Shown: positions 10,285 through 18,446 of the stretch, piece by piece
Position numbering within the stretch: the stretch's first letter is position 1
How the letters are laid out: every line of letters starts with the position of its first letter
DNA from: an uncultured Rhodospirillaceae bacterium
Lineage (GTDB): Bacteria; Pseudomonadota; Alphaproteobacteria; Rhodospirillales; Magnetospirillaceae
NCBI GenBank assembly: GCA_937887565.1
Contig: CALABS010000012.1
Coordinates: 62,001 to 126,000, forward strand
Direction of reading: 5' to 3'
DNA: 64,000 bases
Notes under the pieces: model-generated
The model's database searches: none
Seen by the model: only the letters and a program-made list of their open reading frames with translations
Told to the model about the DNA's origin: nothing
Translations under genes and position numbers: made by a program

Positions 10285-10715
10285 AGATGGGCCCCGTTCC
10301 TTCTGCGAGCGTCGACAAATTCGGCGATGCGGTTTGCGGCTTGGATGGCGTCTTCGTGTTCCCAGATCCGGACCGTCTCCCAGCCGAGAGCAGCCAGCCG
10401 CTGATCAGTATCGGCATCCCTAAATCGATTGGTTTCGATCTTCTCCCGCCAGAAATCGGCGTTGCTCTTCGGCCAGGAAGCGTGCTCGGGGCAGCCGTGC
10501 CAAAAGCATCCGTCGACGAACACGGCCAATCTCGCGCTAGGGAAAACGATATCGGCAACGCGCCTGGGCTTAGTCAGGAGCGGAACGTGGAGGCGATAAC
10601 GCAGCCCCTTGGCATGCAGAGCCTTGCGGAGATTTATCTCCGCACGCGTGCCCTTCTGTCGCACGCGAGCCATGCGACGACTGGCGTCATGCGACGAGGG
10701 ACTTACGCGCGTCAT
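10275..10715 (-). CDS. vsr: Very short patch repair endonuclease Vsr
   Basis: Vsr nicks DNA next to T:G mismatches created by deamination of 5-methylcytosine, so repair restores C:G. The 146-residue length fits the family. The N-terminal SRRMARVRQKGTRAE segment matches the usual 'SxxMSxIxGKxTxPE' opening. The catalytic core DIVFPSARLAVFVDGCFWHGCPEH (residues 55-78, shown here in parts: DIVFP, then FVDGCFWHGCPEH) carries the catalytic Asp and the His/Cys metal ligands. The gene start lies inside the 3' end of the cytosine methyltransferase gene, the usual dcm-vsr arrangement. Its stop overlaps the helicase gene, so repair enzyme and defence helicase share an mRNA. The pairing implies that the methyltransferase next door really makes m5C. 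Confidence in the family is high. The biological link to DISARM is inferred. Confidence 0.93.
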   Translation of the reverse strand: MTRVSPSSHDASRRMARVRQKGTRAEINLRKALHAKGLRYRLHVPLLTKPRRVADIVFPSARLAVFVDGCFWHGCPEHASWPKSNADFWREKIETNRFRDADTDQRLAALGWETVRIWEHEDAIQAANRIAEFVDARRRNGAHLCR

Positions 10716-11784
10716 CCGCCACGGCTCCCTTCTTCTTTCTCTTCGCCTTCTGGACCTCGATCCCCAGATGGACAGCGATGCTCCGGCCGATCACCTCGCC
10801 CAGAGTGACCGGAACGGCGTTTCCAATCATCCGACCCAAGGCCTTGAAATGAACGGGGGCCCCGTCGGGTATGAAGGAATAGGACTTGGGGAAGCCTTGA
10901 AGAATTGCGCCTTCTCGCAGAGAGATGGCTCGGTCCTGCTCGGGGTGTCCAAACCGACCGTTCCCGAATCCGTAGAACTGGGTGGTCAAGGTCGGAGCGG
11001 GTTCATCCCATACCATCCGGCCATAGACGCCCGGATAGGTACGCCCCGTCTCACGCCGGTGGCAGTCGGCAATGAGATGTTTTGGCCAGTCTCGCCATGT
11101 TCCACCCGGTCGAGAGGCGCGAATTCTTTGAAGATTTAGGTCAGAGAGCTTTGATGCGGCATGCAGCACATCCTTGGGATGGGCTTCTCCCTGAGCGATC
11201 GGCGCAAGGACGCCGATCGCCTCGCGCACGGTCTTCGGGCGACTGTGTGTCGGGGCGAACAGCTCAATTGGCCCGAGTCTAGAGGCCAATAGCACCATGC
11301 GCCGCCGGTTCTGCGGCAATCCGTAAAGGGAGCAATCGACTATCGCTTGGTGGACGTGGTACCCCGATTTCTGGAGAGTCTCGACGAAGTCATCGAACAC
11401 AGTGTGTTTGGCCACCGAAGGCACATTCTCCATAGTGACCAGGTCGGGACGCGTAGCTTTGATCAGCCGCCCGAACTGATAGAGAAGACCCCATCGAGGG
11501 CTTCCAACGACATCGTAGCGCTGGGCGTAGGTGGAAAATGGCTGGCAGGGGGCGCACCCGGCCAGCACCCGGATTTCGGCGTCGCCGAACAACTCGTTGA
11601 GGCGCTTGGGAGCAAGGCGACCCACGTCTTCCTTGATGAAGCGCGCTGCGTTATTGGCTTCAAATGGGTGGCGGCAGGCTTCATCGACGTCAATGCCCGC
11701 GACGACCCGAACGCCCTCCGAGATCAGGCCATGCGTAAGCCCGCCGGCTCCACAGAACAAGTCGACGCACGCGACATCAGCCAT
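10687..11784 (-). CDS. dcm: DNA (cytosine-5-)-methyltransferase
   Basis: This 365-aa C5-cytosine methyltransferase transfers a methyl group from S-adenosylmethionine to C5 of cytosine in a specific DNA sequence. The canonical motifs are in order: motif I DLFCGAGG at residues 8-15, the catalytic motif IV PCQPF at about 79-83, ENV at about 119-121, QNRRR at about 158-162, and motif X GNAVP near the C-terminus. The stretch between motifs VIII and X is the target-recognition domain, and its specificity cannot be read from sequence. I chose the ATG that gives MADVACVDLF because GGGGGAGAG sits eight bases upstream. An in-frame ATG seven codons earlier is possible. It overlaps the HTH gene upstream and vsr downstream. 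It could be a DrmMII-like component or an independent orphan methyltransferase. Confidence 0.92.
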   Translation of the reverse strand: MADVACVDLFCGAGGLTHGLISEGVRVVAGIDVDEACRHPFEANNAARFIKEDVGRLAPKRLNELFGDAEIRVLAGCAPCQPFSTYAQRYDVVGSPRWGLLYQFGRLIKATRPDLVTMENVPSVAKHTVFDDFVETLQKSGYHVHQAIVDCSLYGLPQNRRRMVLLASRLGPIELFAPTHSRPKTVREAIGVLAPIAQGEAHPKDVLHAASKLSDLNLQRIRASRPGGTWRDWPKHLIADCHRRETGRTYPGVYGRMVWDEPAPTLTTQFYGFGNGRFGHPEQDRAISLREGAILQGFPKSYSFIPDGAPVHFKALGRMIGNAVPVTLGEVIGRSIAVHLGIEVQKAKRKKKGAVADDARKSLVA

Positions 11785-12028
11785 CAGCTTTCTCTCCCCC
11801 CGCATTCGCCCCCTTCTGTGAATCGGCCTCGGCCGCCTCGCCTTCCTTTTGATCGTCCGATGCTTTCCCGTGCCTCACCCAGTCATCAACTTCGTCGGTT
11901 TTGAACTTCCAAAGCCTCCCGACCTTGTGGGCCGGCATGTCCTTCTTCGCGATCCAGCCGTAAACCGTGTCTTTGCTGACACCGAGATATTCAGCGATCT
12001 CCTCCACGGAGACCCAGCGATCGGACAT
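11777..12028 (-). CDS. Excisionase/MerR-type helix-turn-helix DNA-binding protein
   Basis: This small protein of 83 residues has an excisionase-family winged HTH at its N-terminus: SVEEIAEYLGVSKDTVYGWIAKKDMPAHKVGRLWKF, residues 5-40 (the recognisable cores are EEIAEYLGVSKDTVYGW and GRLWKF). The C-terminal 35 residues are low-complexity and charged (KEGEAAEADSQKGANAGGEKADG region). It is the first gene of the defence operon and its end overlaps the methyltransferase start by eight bases. The ATG giving MSDRWVS has AAGGG eight bases upstream and is preferred over two earlier in-frame ATGs. By analogy with controller proteins of restriction and BREX islands it may autoregulate the operon. Homologues more often serve as phage excisionases, so a recombination role cannot be excluded. 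Confidence 0.75.
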   Translation of the reverse strand: MSDRWVSVEEIAEYLGVSKDTVYGWIAKKDMPAHKVGRLWKFKTDEVDDWVRHGKASDDQKEGEAAEADSQKGANAGGEKADG

Positions 12029-12089
12029 GGTGCGGCCCTTCATCAGCCAACCTGTTTCAAGGCTCAAGCATCGCACCCGGTCGGTCAAA

Positions 12090-12118
12090 AGTAAACCAAA
12101 TATAAGCCCGTTTCATCG
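12090..12118 (-). promoter_or_regulatory. Candidate promoter/operator of the defence operon
   Basis: The 260 bases between the HTH gene and the DUF5677 gene are AT-rich compared with their surroundings. Reading toward the HTH gene there is a TATATT box preceded, 15 bases upstream, by TTAGAC. The spacer contains CCCG-ATGAAA-CGGG, a short inverted repeat that could be an operator for the HTH protein. The spacer is shorter than ideal, so this is tentative. Confidence 0.3.
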
Positions 12119-12288
12119 GGTCTAATCGGATTTGGTCGGATAAAGAAGGCGGGGGGCGCGAGGCTGAGCCGATCAAGGGGTACCTCGACCTCTTGGTCCG
12201 AAGATCGGTTCTGACGCAGAGATATGCGAGAAATGAGCGCGCCCATTCCCCACGGCGCGCCTCGTGGCCGCTCCCGGCGCCATAAGGC

Positions 12289-13143
12289 CTATTTTTGAGG
12301 GTACTCAACCCGATACCACTCAGTCTGCGCGTTTCTAAGTATTTCTGATAATTCCGACTCATCCATCATCAAATCCAGAATCTCTGTTCGGGGCTTTTCG
12401 ATGAACCGATAGGCGGCAATCAATCGGAATGCGCAGTACCATAGCTGATCTGAAATTACCCGGGCTGCATGCGCATGGTGAGTGGCGACACGTCGGTTCT
12501 CAGGCCGGTGCTCGCGCTCCACTACCATTCCAATACCCAGGTAATCCGCATGAGCCACATGGCTCGCCATTGCGTAACCGTGAAGGAGCCCGGCAGCGAG
12601 TTCACCAAGTCCTTCCCCATTACGCACCATCTGTTCGATGATGCCGCTAAACCCCCATGCTGCCTGGATCCGCCTCCGCTCTTGCCGCGGATATTTGGCA
12701 GCAAACTCGGCTCGCTTCTCCTCGGTCAGAATGAGCTCTTGAAGGACCGCTACCATGTCGTCTCTTGGGTCCGGTGCGATCTCGATCAGACGTCGGGCCT
12801 TCTCATGGTCGGCGAGAGAGGCGATATCGCTCAGGGAAATTTCGTACTCATCAAAGCGCGATGCGGCATTCTTCGGATCTCCCAATAGATGGCAGAACTT
12901 TACAGTACCCTCAAAGACGGACCGGGACAGAATTTCCGCGTCCCATACGCGTTCGAAACCGGCTAGCAACAGAGCGCTGCCACTCGCCCGAATGCATGCG
13001 GTAGATAGCCAGCTTATCGTTTGGCGCTGACCAGTAGTAAGTCTGTCTGACGCCATCACCGGCTTCATAAGGCCGACGAGTTCGTAAAGCCTTGCATCGG
13101 CCAGGTCGACCAGACGCTGCATACTCGTTGGTGTTTTAGGCAT
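12289..13143 (-). CDS. DUF5677-family protein
   Basis: This 284-residue protein looks like the DUF5677 family, alpha-helical proteins of unknown biochemical function often found in accessory islands. The segment ALLLAGFERVWDAEILSRSV followed by FEGTVKFCHLLGD is the recognisable core. No membrane segment, signal peptide or nuclease motif is visible. I start at the ATG giving MPKTPTSMQRL. An open frame extends 59 codons further upstream, but that extension reads through a tRNA-like scar and has spurious-protein character. The gene is isolated: about 260 bases separate it from the defence operon, same strand, with no overlap. Its base composition is clearly lower in G+C than the mutAB genes beyond the border, supporting horizontal origin with the island. 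Confidence 0.6.
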   Translation of the reverse strand: MPKTPTSMQRLVDLADARLYELVGLMKPVMASDRLTTGQRQTISWLSTACIRASGSALLLAGFERVWDAEILSRSVFEGTVKFCHLLGDPKNAASRFDEYEISLSDIASLADHEKARRLIEIAPDPRDDMVAVLQELILTEEKRAEFAAKYPRQERRRIQAAWGFSGIIEQMVRNGEGLGELAAGLLHGYAMASHVAHADYLGIGMVVEREHRPENRRVATHHAHAARVISDQLWYCAFRLIAAYRFIEKPRTEILDLMMDESELSEILRNAQTEWYRVEYPQK

Positions 13144-13300
13144 TGCTGCACTCTCTCGACGGGTCTGGTCTTTGCTTTGCCTGTCAAAGGACGTCATCAC
13201 TAGACAGGCGGCAAGCGGAAAGCTGCGCAATTGCTGTTTTTGCAGATTTTCTCGGACGCACTTTTCGGCAAGCGGGCCCGCTAACAGAGAGTTGGTGGTC

Positions 13301-13319
13301 GGTTCCACTCCCTCCGCCA
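13301..13319 (+). other. tRNA 3'-end-like remnant, candidate attachment site
   Basis: The bases GGTTCCACTCCCTCCGCCA match the T-arm, acceptor stem and CCA end of a bacterial serine-type tRNA, except that six bases of the T-loop (GAATCC) appear to be missing. No plausible 5' tRNA portion precedes it, so it is not a functional tRNA. Such 3' fragments are typical attachment-site scars at the edge of integrative elements. It falls where base composition changes from island-like to core-like. The partner site is not in the window. Confidence 0.4.
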
Positions 13320-13532
13320 ATATTCCTTACGAAATCAATTCTCCGCATTCGAGCGCCTGGGTGAAGCCCTGGCGGGCTGCGCCGTTCATGGCACCAAGCC
13401 GTGGACCGAGTGTGACCTGCTCCCCGACTTCCTGCCGGTTATGAGTAGAGTCCCGTCCGATTGTGATGCCCGAAGCGGGCGGTGATGGCAAGCAGGCCCG
13501 GGGCATGCTTGCTTCGCGGCGAGGCCTCCCTT
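13320..13532. other. Intergenic remnant between island and mutB
   Basis: These roughly 210 bases contain no convincing gene. A short open stretch (ERLGEALAGC, then AVHGTKPWTECDLLPDF) looks like the tail of a broken gene, but I cannot name the family. A small GCCCG-CTT-CGGGC hairpin lies shortly after the mutB stop and might assist termination, although it lacks a T-run. Confidence 0.3.
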
Positions 13533-15728
13533 TCACGCCGCCTTGGGCGCATAGCCCAGGCGCTCGTTCAGCTTCCCGATCAGGCCCTCGGCCGCCTCGC
13601 TGATCACCGTGCCGGGCGGGAAGATGGCGGTGGCGCCGGCGGCGTAGAGTTCGTCCCAGTCCTGGGGCGGGATGACGCCGCCGACCACGATCATCATGTC
13701 CTCGGCGCCCAGCTTCTTCAGTTCCTCCTTGAGCTGCGGCACCAGGGTCAGGTGGCCGGCGGCCAGCGAGCTGGCGCCGATGATGTGGCAGTCGTTCTCA
13801 ACCGCCTGGCGGGCGGCCTCGGCCGGGGTCTGGAACAGCGGACCGACGTCCACGTCGAAGCCCAGATCGGCGAAGGCGGTGGCGATCACCTTCTGGCCGC
13901 GATCGTGGCCGTCCTGGCCCATCTTGGCGACCATGATGCGCGGGCGACGGCCATCGCGTTCGCGGAACGCCTCGACCAGCGCCTGGACCTTGGCCATCTT
14001 GTCCGAGGACCGCGCCACCTCACCGGCGTAGACGCCGGTGATGGTGCGGATCTCCGCCTTGTGGCGGCCATAGACCGTTTCCAGTGCGAAGGAGATCTCG
14101 CCGACGCTGGCCCGCGCGCGGATGGCGTCCACGGCCAGGCCCAGCAGATTGCCCTCGCCGGTCTCGGCGGCCTTGGTGAGCGCGTCCAGACTCTGCCGGC
14201 AGCCCTCGGCATCGCGCTCGGCCCGCAATCGTTCCAACTGGGCGATCTGCTTGGCGCGCACGGTGGTGTTGTCGACCTTCAGCACCTCGATGGGCTGTTC
14301 GTCCTCGACCTGGTACTTGTTGACGCCGACCACGGTCTGGCGCCCGGAATCGATGCGGGCCTGGGTGCGGGCGGCGGCTTCCTCGATGCGCATCTTGGGG
14401 ATGCCGGTCTCGATGGCCTTGGCCATGCCGCCCTTTTGCTCCACTTCGTGGATGTGTTCCCAGGCGCACGCCGCCAGGTCTCGGGTCAGGCGCTCGACGT
14501 AGTAGGAGCCGCCCCACGGGTCGATCACCCGGCAGGTGCCGCTTTCCTGTTGCAGGAACAACTGGGTGTTCCGCGCGATGCGGGCCGAGAAGTCGGTGGG
14601 CAGGGCCAGCGCCTCGTCCAGCGCGTTGGTGTGCAGCGACTGGGTATGGCCTTGGGTCGAGGCCATGGCCTCGATGCAGGTGCGGGTAACGTTGTTGAAC
14701 ACGTCCTGGGCGGTCAGACTCCAGCCCGAGGTCTGGGAATGGGTGCGCAAAGATAGCGACTTGTCGCTTCTGGGATCGAACTGCTTTATCAGCTTGGCCC
14801 ACAGCATGCGCCCGGCGCGCATCTTGGCCACCTCCATGAAGAAGTTCATGCCGATGGCCCAGAAGAACGACAGGCGCGGGGCGAACTGGTCGATGCTCAT
14901 CCCCGTCGCCATGCCGGCACGGGCGTATTCGACGCCGTCGGCCAGCGTATAGGCCAGTTCCAGGTCGGCGGTGGCGCCGGCCTCCTGCAGATGGTAGCCG
15001 GAGATGGAGATGGAGTTGAACTTGGGCATGTGCTCCGCCGTGTAGGCGAAGATGTCCGAGATGATCCGCATGCTGGGCTTGGGCGGGTAGATATAGGTGT
15101 TGCGGACCATGAACTCCTTGAGGATGTCGTTCTGGATGGTCCCCGACAGCTTGTCGGCCGAGACGCCCTGCTCCTCGGCGGCGACGATATAGCCGGCCAG
15201 CACCGGCAGCACCGCGCCGTTCATGGTCATGGAGACGGACATCTGGTCGAGCGGGATGCCGTCGAACAGCACCTTCATGTCCAGGATGGAATCGATGGCG
15301 ACCCCGGCCATGCCCACGTCGCCGGCCACACGGGGATGATCGCTGTCATAGCCGCGATGGGTGGCGAGGTCGAAGGCCACCGACAGGCCCTTCTGCCCCG
15401 CCGCCAGGTTGCGGCGATAGAAGGCGTTGGATTCCTCGGCGGTGGAGAAGCCGGCGTACTGGCGCACCGTCCACGGCTGGTTGACGTACATGGTGGGGTA
15501 CGGCCCGCGCAGGAACGGCGCCAGCCCCGGCAAGGTGTCGAGATGGTCCAGCCCGGCCAGGTCGGCGGCGGTGTAGAGCGGCTTGACCTCCAGCATTTCC
15601 GGGGTCAGCCAAAGGGAATCTTCCGGCGCCCGCCCGGTCTCGGCCAGGAAGCTGGTCCGCCACGCCTCCATGTCGGTGGTGGCGCGGGCGTCCAGGGCGA
15701 TCCTGGTGAAATCGGGAAAGGCGGGCAT
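13533..15728 (-). CDS. mutB: Methylmalonyl-CoA mutase, large (catalytic) subunit
   Basis: This enzyme converts (R)-methylmalonyl-CoA to succinyl-CoA using adenosylcobalamin, feeding propionate-derived carbon into the TCA cycle or, in reverse, making propionyl units. The 731-residue protein has the full substrate TIM barrel ([20 protein letters not shown] near residue 87, [27 protein letters not shown]) followed by a C-terminal B12-binding Rossmann domain. The cobalt-ligand motif DGHDRG is in [17 protein letters not shown]. Its ATG overlaps the mutA stop as ATGA, so the two subunits are translationally coupled. No riboswitch precedes this operon on its own strand. Length and motifs are normal and the call is secure. 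Confidence 0.97.
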   Translation of the reverse strand: MPAFPDFTRIALDARATTDMEAWRTSFLAETGRAPEDSLWLTPEMLEVKPLYTAADLAGLDHLDTLPGLAPFLRGPYPTMYVNQPWTVRQYAGFSTAEESNAFYRRNLAAGQKGLSVAFDLATHRGYDSDHPRVAGDVGMAGVAIDSILDMKVLFDGIPLDQMSVSMTMNGAVLPVLAGYIVAAEEQGVSADKLSGTIQNDILKEFMVRNTYIYPPKPSMRIISDIFAYTAEHMPKFNSISISGYHLQEAGATADLELAYTLADGVEYARAGMATGMSIDQFAPRLSFFWAIGMNFFMEVAKMRAGRMLWAKLIKQFDPRSDKSLSLRTHSQTSGWSLTAQDVFNNVTRTCIEAMASTQGHTQSLHTNALDEALALPTDFSARIARNTQLFLQQESGTCRVIDPWGGSYYVERLTRDLAACAWEHIHEVEQKGGMAKAIETGIPKMRIEEAAARTQARIDSGRQTVVGVNKYQVEDEQPIEVLKVDNTTVRAKQIAQLERLRAERDAEGCRQSLDALTKAAETGEGNLLGLAVDAIRARASVGEISFALETVYGRHKAEIRTITGVYAGEVARSSDKMAKVQALVEAFRERDGRRPRIMVAKMGQDGHDRGQKVIATAFADLGFDVDVGPLFQTPAEAARQAVENDCHIIGASSLAAGHLTLVPQLKEELKKLGAEDMMIVVGGVIPPQDWDELYAAGATAIFPPGTVISEAAEGLIGKLNERLGYAPKAA

Positions 15729-17629
15729 CACACGGACACTCCCAGGTCGGCCAGGGTGGAACGCAGGATGGACAGCACGTCGCCGCCCACCGCGATGAAG
15801 CAATCGACGCCCGCTGCTGCATAGGCGTCGCGCTTCTCGCCGGGATTGCCGGCCAGGAACAAGGTTCCCACGCCCACCGCCTTCAGCGCGCGGGCGAAGG
15901 CTTCGGCCATGTCCTCGTACTGGGCGTCGCCGCCGCACAGCACGGCGATGCGGGCGCCGCTGTCGCGGAATGCCTGGGCACAGGTTTCCGCGTCCTGGAA
16001 ACCGTTGTTGCCCAGTGCCTGGATGCCGCCGGCCTCGAAGAAGTTCTTGGCATAGGTGGCCCGCGCGGTGTGCTGGGCGACGCAGCCCAGATTGGCAAGG
16101 AAGACCGCCGGCCACGCGCCCGTCGCCGCCTTGTGAGCATCGGCGGCGTCGCGCAACGCCTCGAAGCTCTCGCCATGGCGGTGGCGCGGCAGGGGAGGAA
16201 TGGAACAGCCCGAGGTTTCGGCTTCCACAGAATCGGCAAAAGCCGGCGACGGACGCTCCACCGGGTGTTCCAGGATGTCGGGGAATTCGTTGATGCCGGT
16301 CAGCGAATCCCTGCGCCGGGCGATGTTCTTTTCGCGTGCCGCCCACGATTCGGCCAGTTGCCCGGCCCACCAGCCGTCCACCAGCACGGCGGCCATGCCG
16401 CCCCTGCCCTCGATGTCCTGGAACAGGGTCCAGGCCGCCTCGGCCAGCTGGCGGGTCAGGGTCTCCACGTACCACGAGCCGCCGGCCGGGTCGGCCACCT
16501 TGGCCAGCGAGGATTCCTCCTTCAGCAGGATTTGGCTGTTCCGCGCGATGCGGCGGGCGAAATCGTCCGACGGTCCCAGCGCCGCGTCGAACGGCGCCAC
16601 CGCCACCGAATTCGCGCCGCCGACGCCTGCGGCGAAGGCGGCGACCGTGGTCCGCAGCATGTTCACCCACGGATCGCGGCGCGACAGGATGCGCCGCGCC
16701 GTGCGAGCGTGGATGCGCATGGCGCGGGCCTCCGGCGAGGCACCGCAGGCTTCCGTCACCCGCGCCCACAGCATCCGCGCGGCGCGCAGCTTGGCGATGG
16801 ACAGGAACTGGTCGCAGCCCACCGAGAAGGTGAAGGCGATCTGCCGGCAGGCGGCATGCATGCCGAGGCCGCCGCCGACCAGCGCGCGCAAATAGGCCAG
16901 CCCGGTGGCGAGCGCGGCGGCCAGGTCCTGCGCCTCGGTGGCGCCGGCATCGTAATACGGGCTGGTATCCACCCCCACCGCCGTCACGTTGGGCCAGTTT
17001 CCCGCCGTCCGCGTCGCCAGGGCCGCCATCCGCGCCAGGGCCTCGTCCAGCGGCAGCGGCAAGGCGCCCGTGGCCGCCAGCGTGCCCAGGGGGTCGGCGT
17101 TGAAGGCGCCGCGCGCCTGGGCCGGCGCGATGCCGCGATCGCGCCACAGCGCCGCCAGCATGGCGGTGGCCGGTTCGGCCCGGGCACCCGCCTCCAAGGC
17201 GACGGGCGCGAGATCCAGCAGCACGTCCTTCAGCGCCCGGTCCAGATCGTCGATGGACCGGATCAGGACGCCGTCGACGCGGATCAGCAGGGTGGTGGCG
17301 CCGCGCATCAGATCGGTGAGAATGGCGTCGTTGACCGCCTTGGGGTCGGCGGCATCATGCTCGGTGCAGATGTCCCAGCCGTCGGGACCCGCGCCCGCCG
17401 CCAGCGCACCGCGCGCATAAGGCGCCTGCCCCGGCAGGCCCGACGGGTCGCCTTCCGCCGGCCAGTCCTGGCGGGTATAGAGCGGCTGCACGGCAATGCC
17501 CTCGTACAGAGGGGTCACCAGCTTCTTGTCGAACGGTGCCCCCTTCAGCGCCTTGTCCACCGCCGCCAGCCACTGCTCGCGCGTGGGAGTGGGGAAGTCG
17601 GCGGCAAAAGACGGAGCCGGTTCGGTCAT
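15728..17629 (-). CDS. mutA: Methylmalonyl-CoA mutase, small (non-catalytic) subunit
   Basis: This 633-residue protein is the structural partner of MutB in the heterodimeric mutase. It is homologous over the barrel ([39 protein letters not shown]) but catalytically degenerate. Its C-terminal domain resembles the cobalamin-binding fold yet lacks the DxHxxG cobalt-ligand motif found in MutB, as expected for the small subunit. I chose the ATG giving [12 protein letters not shown]. The frame stays open about 34 codons upstream, but that extension has no family similarity. The gene is first in a two-gene operon and diverges from the riboswitch-led transcript to its right, with about 130 bases between its start and that promoter. 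Confidence 0.94.
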   Translation of the reverse strand: MTEPAPSFAADFPTPTREQWLAAVDKALKGAPFDKKLVTPLYEGIAVQPLYTRQDWPAEGDPSGLPGQAPYARGALAAGAGPDGWDICTEHDAADPKAVNDAILTDLMRGATTLLIRVDGVLIRSIDDLDRALKDVLLDLAPVALEAGARAEPATAMLAALWRDRGIAPAQARGAFNADPLGTLAATGALPLPLDEALARMAALATRTAGNWPNVTAVGVDTSPYYDAGATEAQDLAAALATGLAYLRALVGGGLGMHAACRQIAFTFSVGCDQFLSIAKLRAARMLWARVTEACGASPEARAMRIHARTARRILSRRDPWVNMLRTTVAAFAAGVGGANSVAVAPFDAALGPSDDFARRIARNSQILLKEESSLAKVADPAGGSWYVETLTRQLAEAAWTLFQDIEGRGGMAAVLVDGWWAGQLAESWAAREKNIARRRDSLTGINEFPDILEHPVERPSPAFADSVEAETSGCSIPPLPRHRHGESFEALRDAADAHKAATGAWPAVFLANLGCVAQHTARATYAKNFFEAGGIQALGNNGFQDAETCAQAFRDSGARIAVLCGGDAQYEDMAEAFARALKAVGVGTLFLAGNPGEKRDAYAAAGVDCFIAVGGDVLSILRSTLADLGVSV

Positions 17630-17760
17630 CTCTGGGTCTCGGCAAAGCTGCGACGATCTTCGCAAGATACGCAGGCCGTCCGCGCCGCGCAGGCAAAAAA
17701 GGGCGAAGAATTGCCAACCGGGCGGAGGCATTCTGCGAATCCTGCGAATCCCCGGCGCGC

Positions 17761-17789
17761 TTGACTTGCCCAGGCCGCGGCCCTACCGT
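17761..17789 (+). promoter_or_regulatory. Sigma-70 promoter of riboswitch transcript 1
   Basis: TTGACT and TACCGT are separated by exactly 17 bases and lie just upstream of the cobalamin riboswitch. The second riboswitch in this window has the same layout (TTGACA, 17 bases, TACGGT), which raises confidence. Confidence 0.65.
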
Positions 17790-17794
17790 CCATG

Positions 17795-17955
17795 GCGGTT
17801 ACGGTCCCCGGAAGGGGCCAAGAGGGAAGCCGGTGCGAAGCCGGCGCTGCCCCCGCAGCTGTCAGCGGCGAGCCGCCGTCCATCATGCCACTGGGATATC
17901 CCGGGAAGGCCGGACGGCAGCCGGGACCCGCGAGCCAGGAGACCTGCCGTGACCC
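17795..17955 (+). ncRNA. Cobalamin riboswitch 1
   Basis: The sequence shows the cobalamin riboswitch hallmarks in order: GGTTACGGTCCCC at the P1/P2 start, AAGAGGGAAGCCGGTGCGA, GCCGGCGCTGCCCCCGCA, CTGTCAGCGGCGAGC, CCACTGG with CCGGGAAGGC, and the B12 box GAGCCAGGAGACCTGCC. The family binds adenosyl- or other cobalamins and normally switches expression off when B12 is plentiful. It reads rightward into an uncharacterised 124-residue protein, so the mutAB operon on the opposite strand is not its target. Downstream, CGGGCGGGGTGTCC is shared with riboswitch 2 and may be part of the expression platform. Confidence 0.95.
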
Positions 17956-18058
17956 CTGTCTAACGTCCTCGGGCGGGGTGTCCCGGTGGGGTGAGCGTGG
18001 GCCGACCCGGGCCTCGCCTGCTCGGATGCCCGCCTTGTCCGCCCGGAAAGAGGTGCGC

Positions 18059-18433
18059 ATGCCGGCCCCCGTCAACGGCGATGAAGCCGACAACGTCATC
18101 CGCCTGGATTTCGCCACCCGGCCGGTCGCCCCGCATCCCCAGTCGGTGCCGCCGTTCCTGTTGGAGGCCCGCTCCGACGGCTGGAAACTGCATACGGGCG
18201 GACGCCTCCTGGACGCCCAGGATCTGGCCGATGCCGCCGATCTGCTGCGCGACGTCGCCCGCAGCCTGACCGAACAGGCGCGGCGAGCCGCCGGCCAGCG
18301 GGTGGAACGTTGCATCGCCGAATTCGTCCTTTACGAGACCGGCGGCATCGACCACTGGGTGGCCGAGGACGCCGACCGCAATCGCCTGCGCATCGGTCTG
18401 CGCACGGCGCTGGGCACCATACGCGAACCATGA
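18059..18433 (+). CDS. Uncharacterised protein under cobalamin riboswitch control
   Basis: I do not recognise this 124-residue protein. It has no signal peptide, membrane segment or metal-binding cluster. The middle (RLLDAQDLADAADLLRDVARSL) is helical, and the end (FVLYETGGIDHWVAEDADRN) looks like a small alpha/beta domain. I chose the ATG giving MPAPVNGDEADNV because AAAGAGG lies about six bases upstream. An earlier in-frame ATG is possible. It is the first gene after cobalamin riboswitch 1, so expression should respond to B12, which ties it to B12 supply or to a B12-sparing role. Fourteen bases separate it from an HD-domain gene, so the two are probably cotranscribed. Confidence 0.6.
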   Translation: MPAPVNGDEADNVIRLDFATRPVAPHPQSVPPFLLEARSDGWKLHTGGRLLDAQDLADAADLLRDVARSLTEQARRAAGQRVERCIAEFVLYETGGIDHWVAEDADRNRLRIGLRTALGTIREP

Positions 18434-18446
18434 CGGGCCGCGACCC

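Noticed and set aside
13144..13320. N-terminal extension of the DUF5677 protein (MAEGVEPTTNSLLAGP...)
   Set aside because: This peptide is what one gets by translating the reverse strand of a tRNA 3' end and is a well-known artefact. The family similarity begins at the later ATG.
17630..17955. Cobalamin riboswitch 1 as the leader of mutAB
   Set aside because: The riboswitch is on the plus strand and reads away from mutAB, which is on the minus strand.
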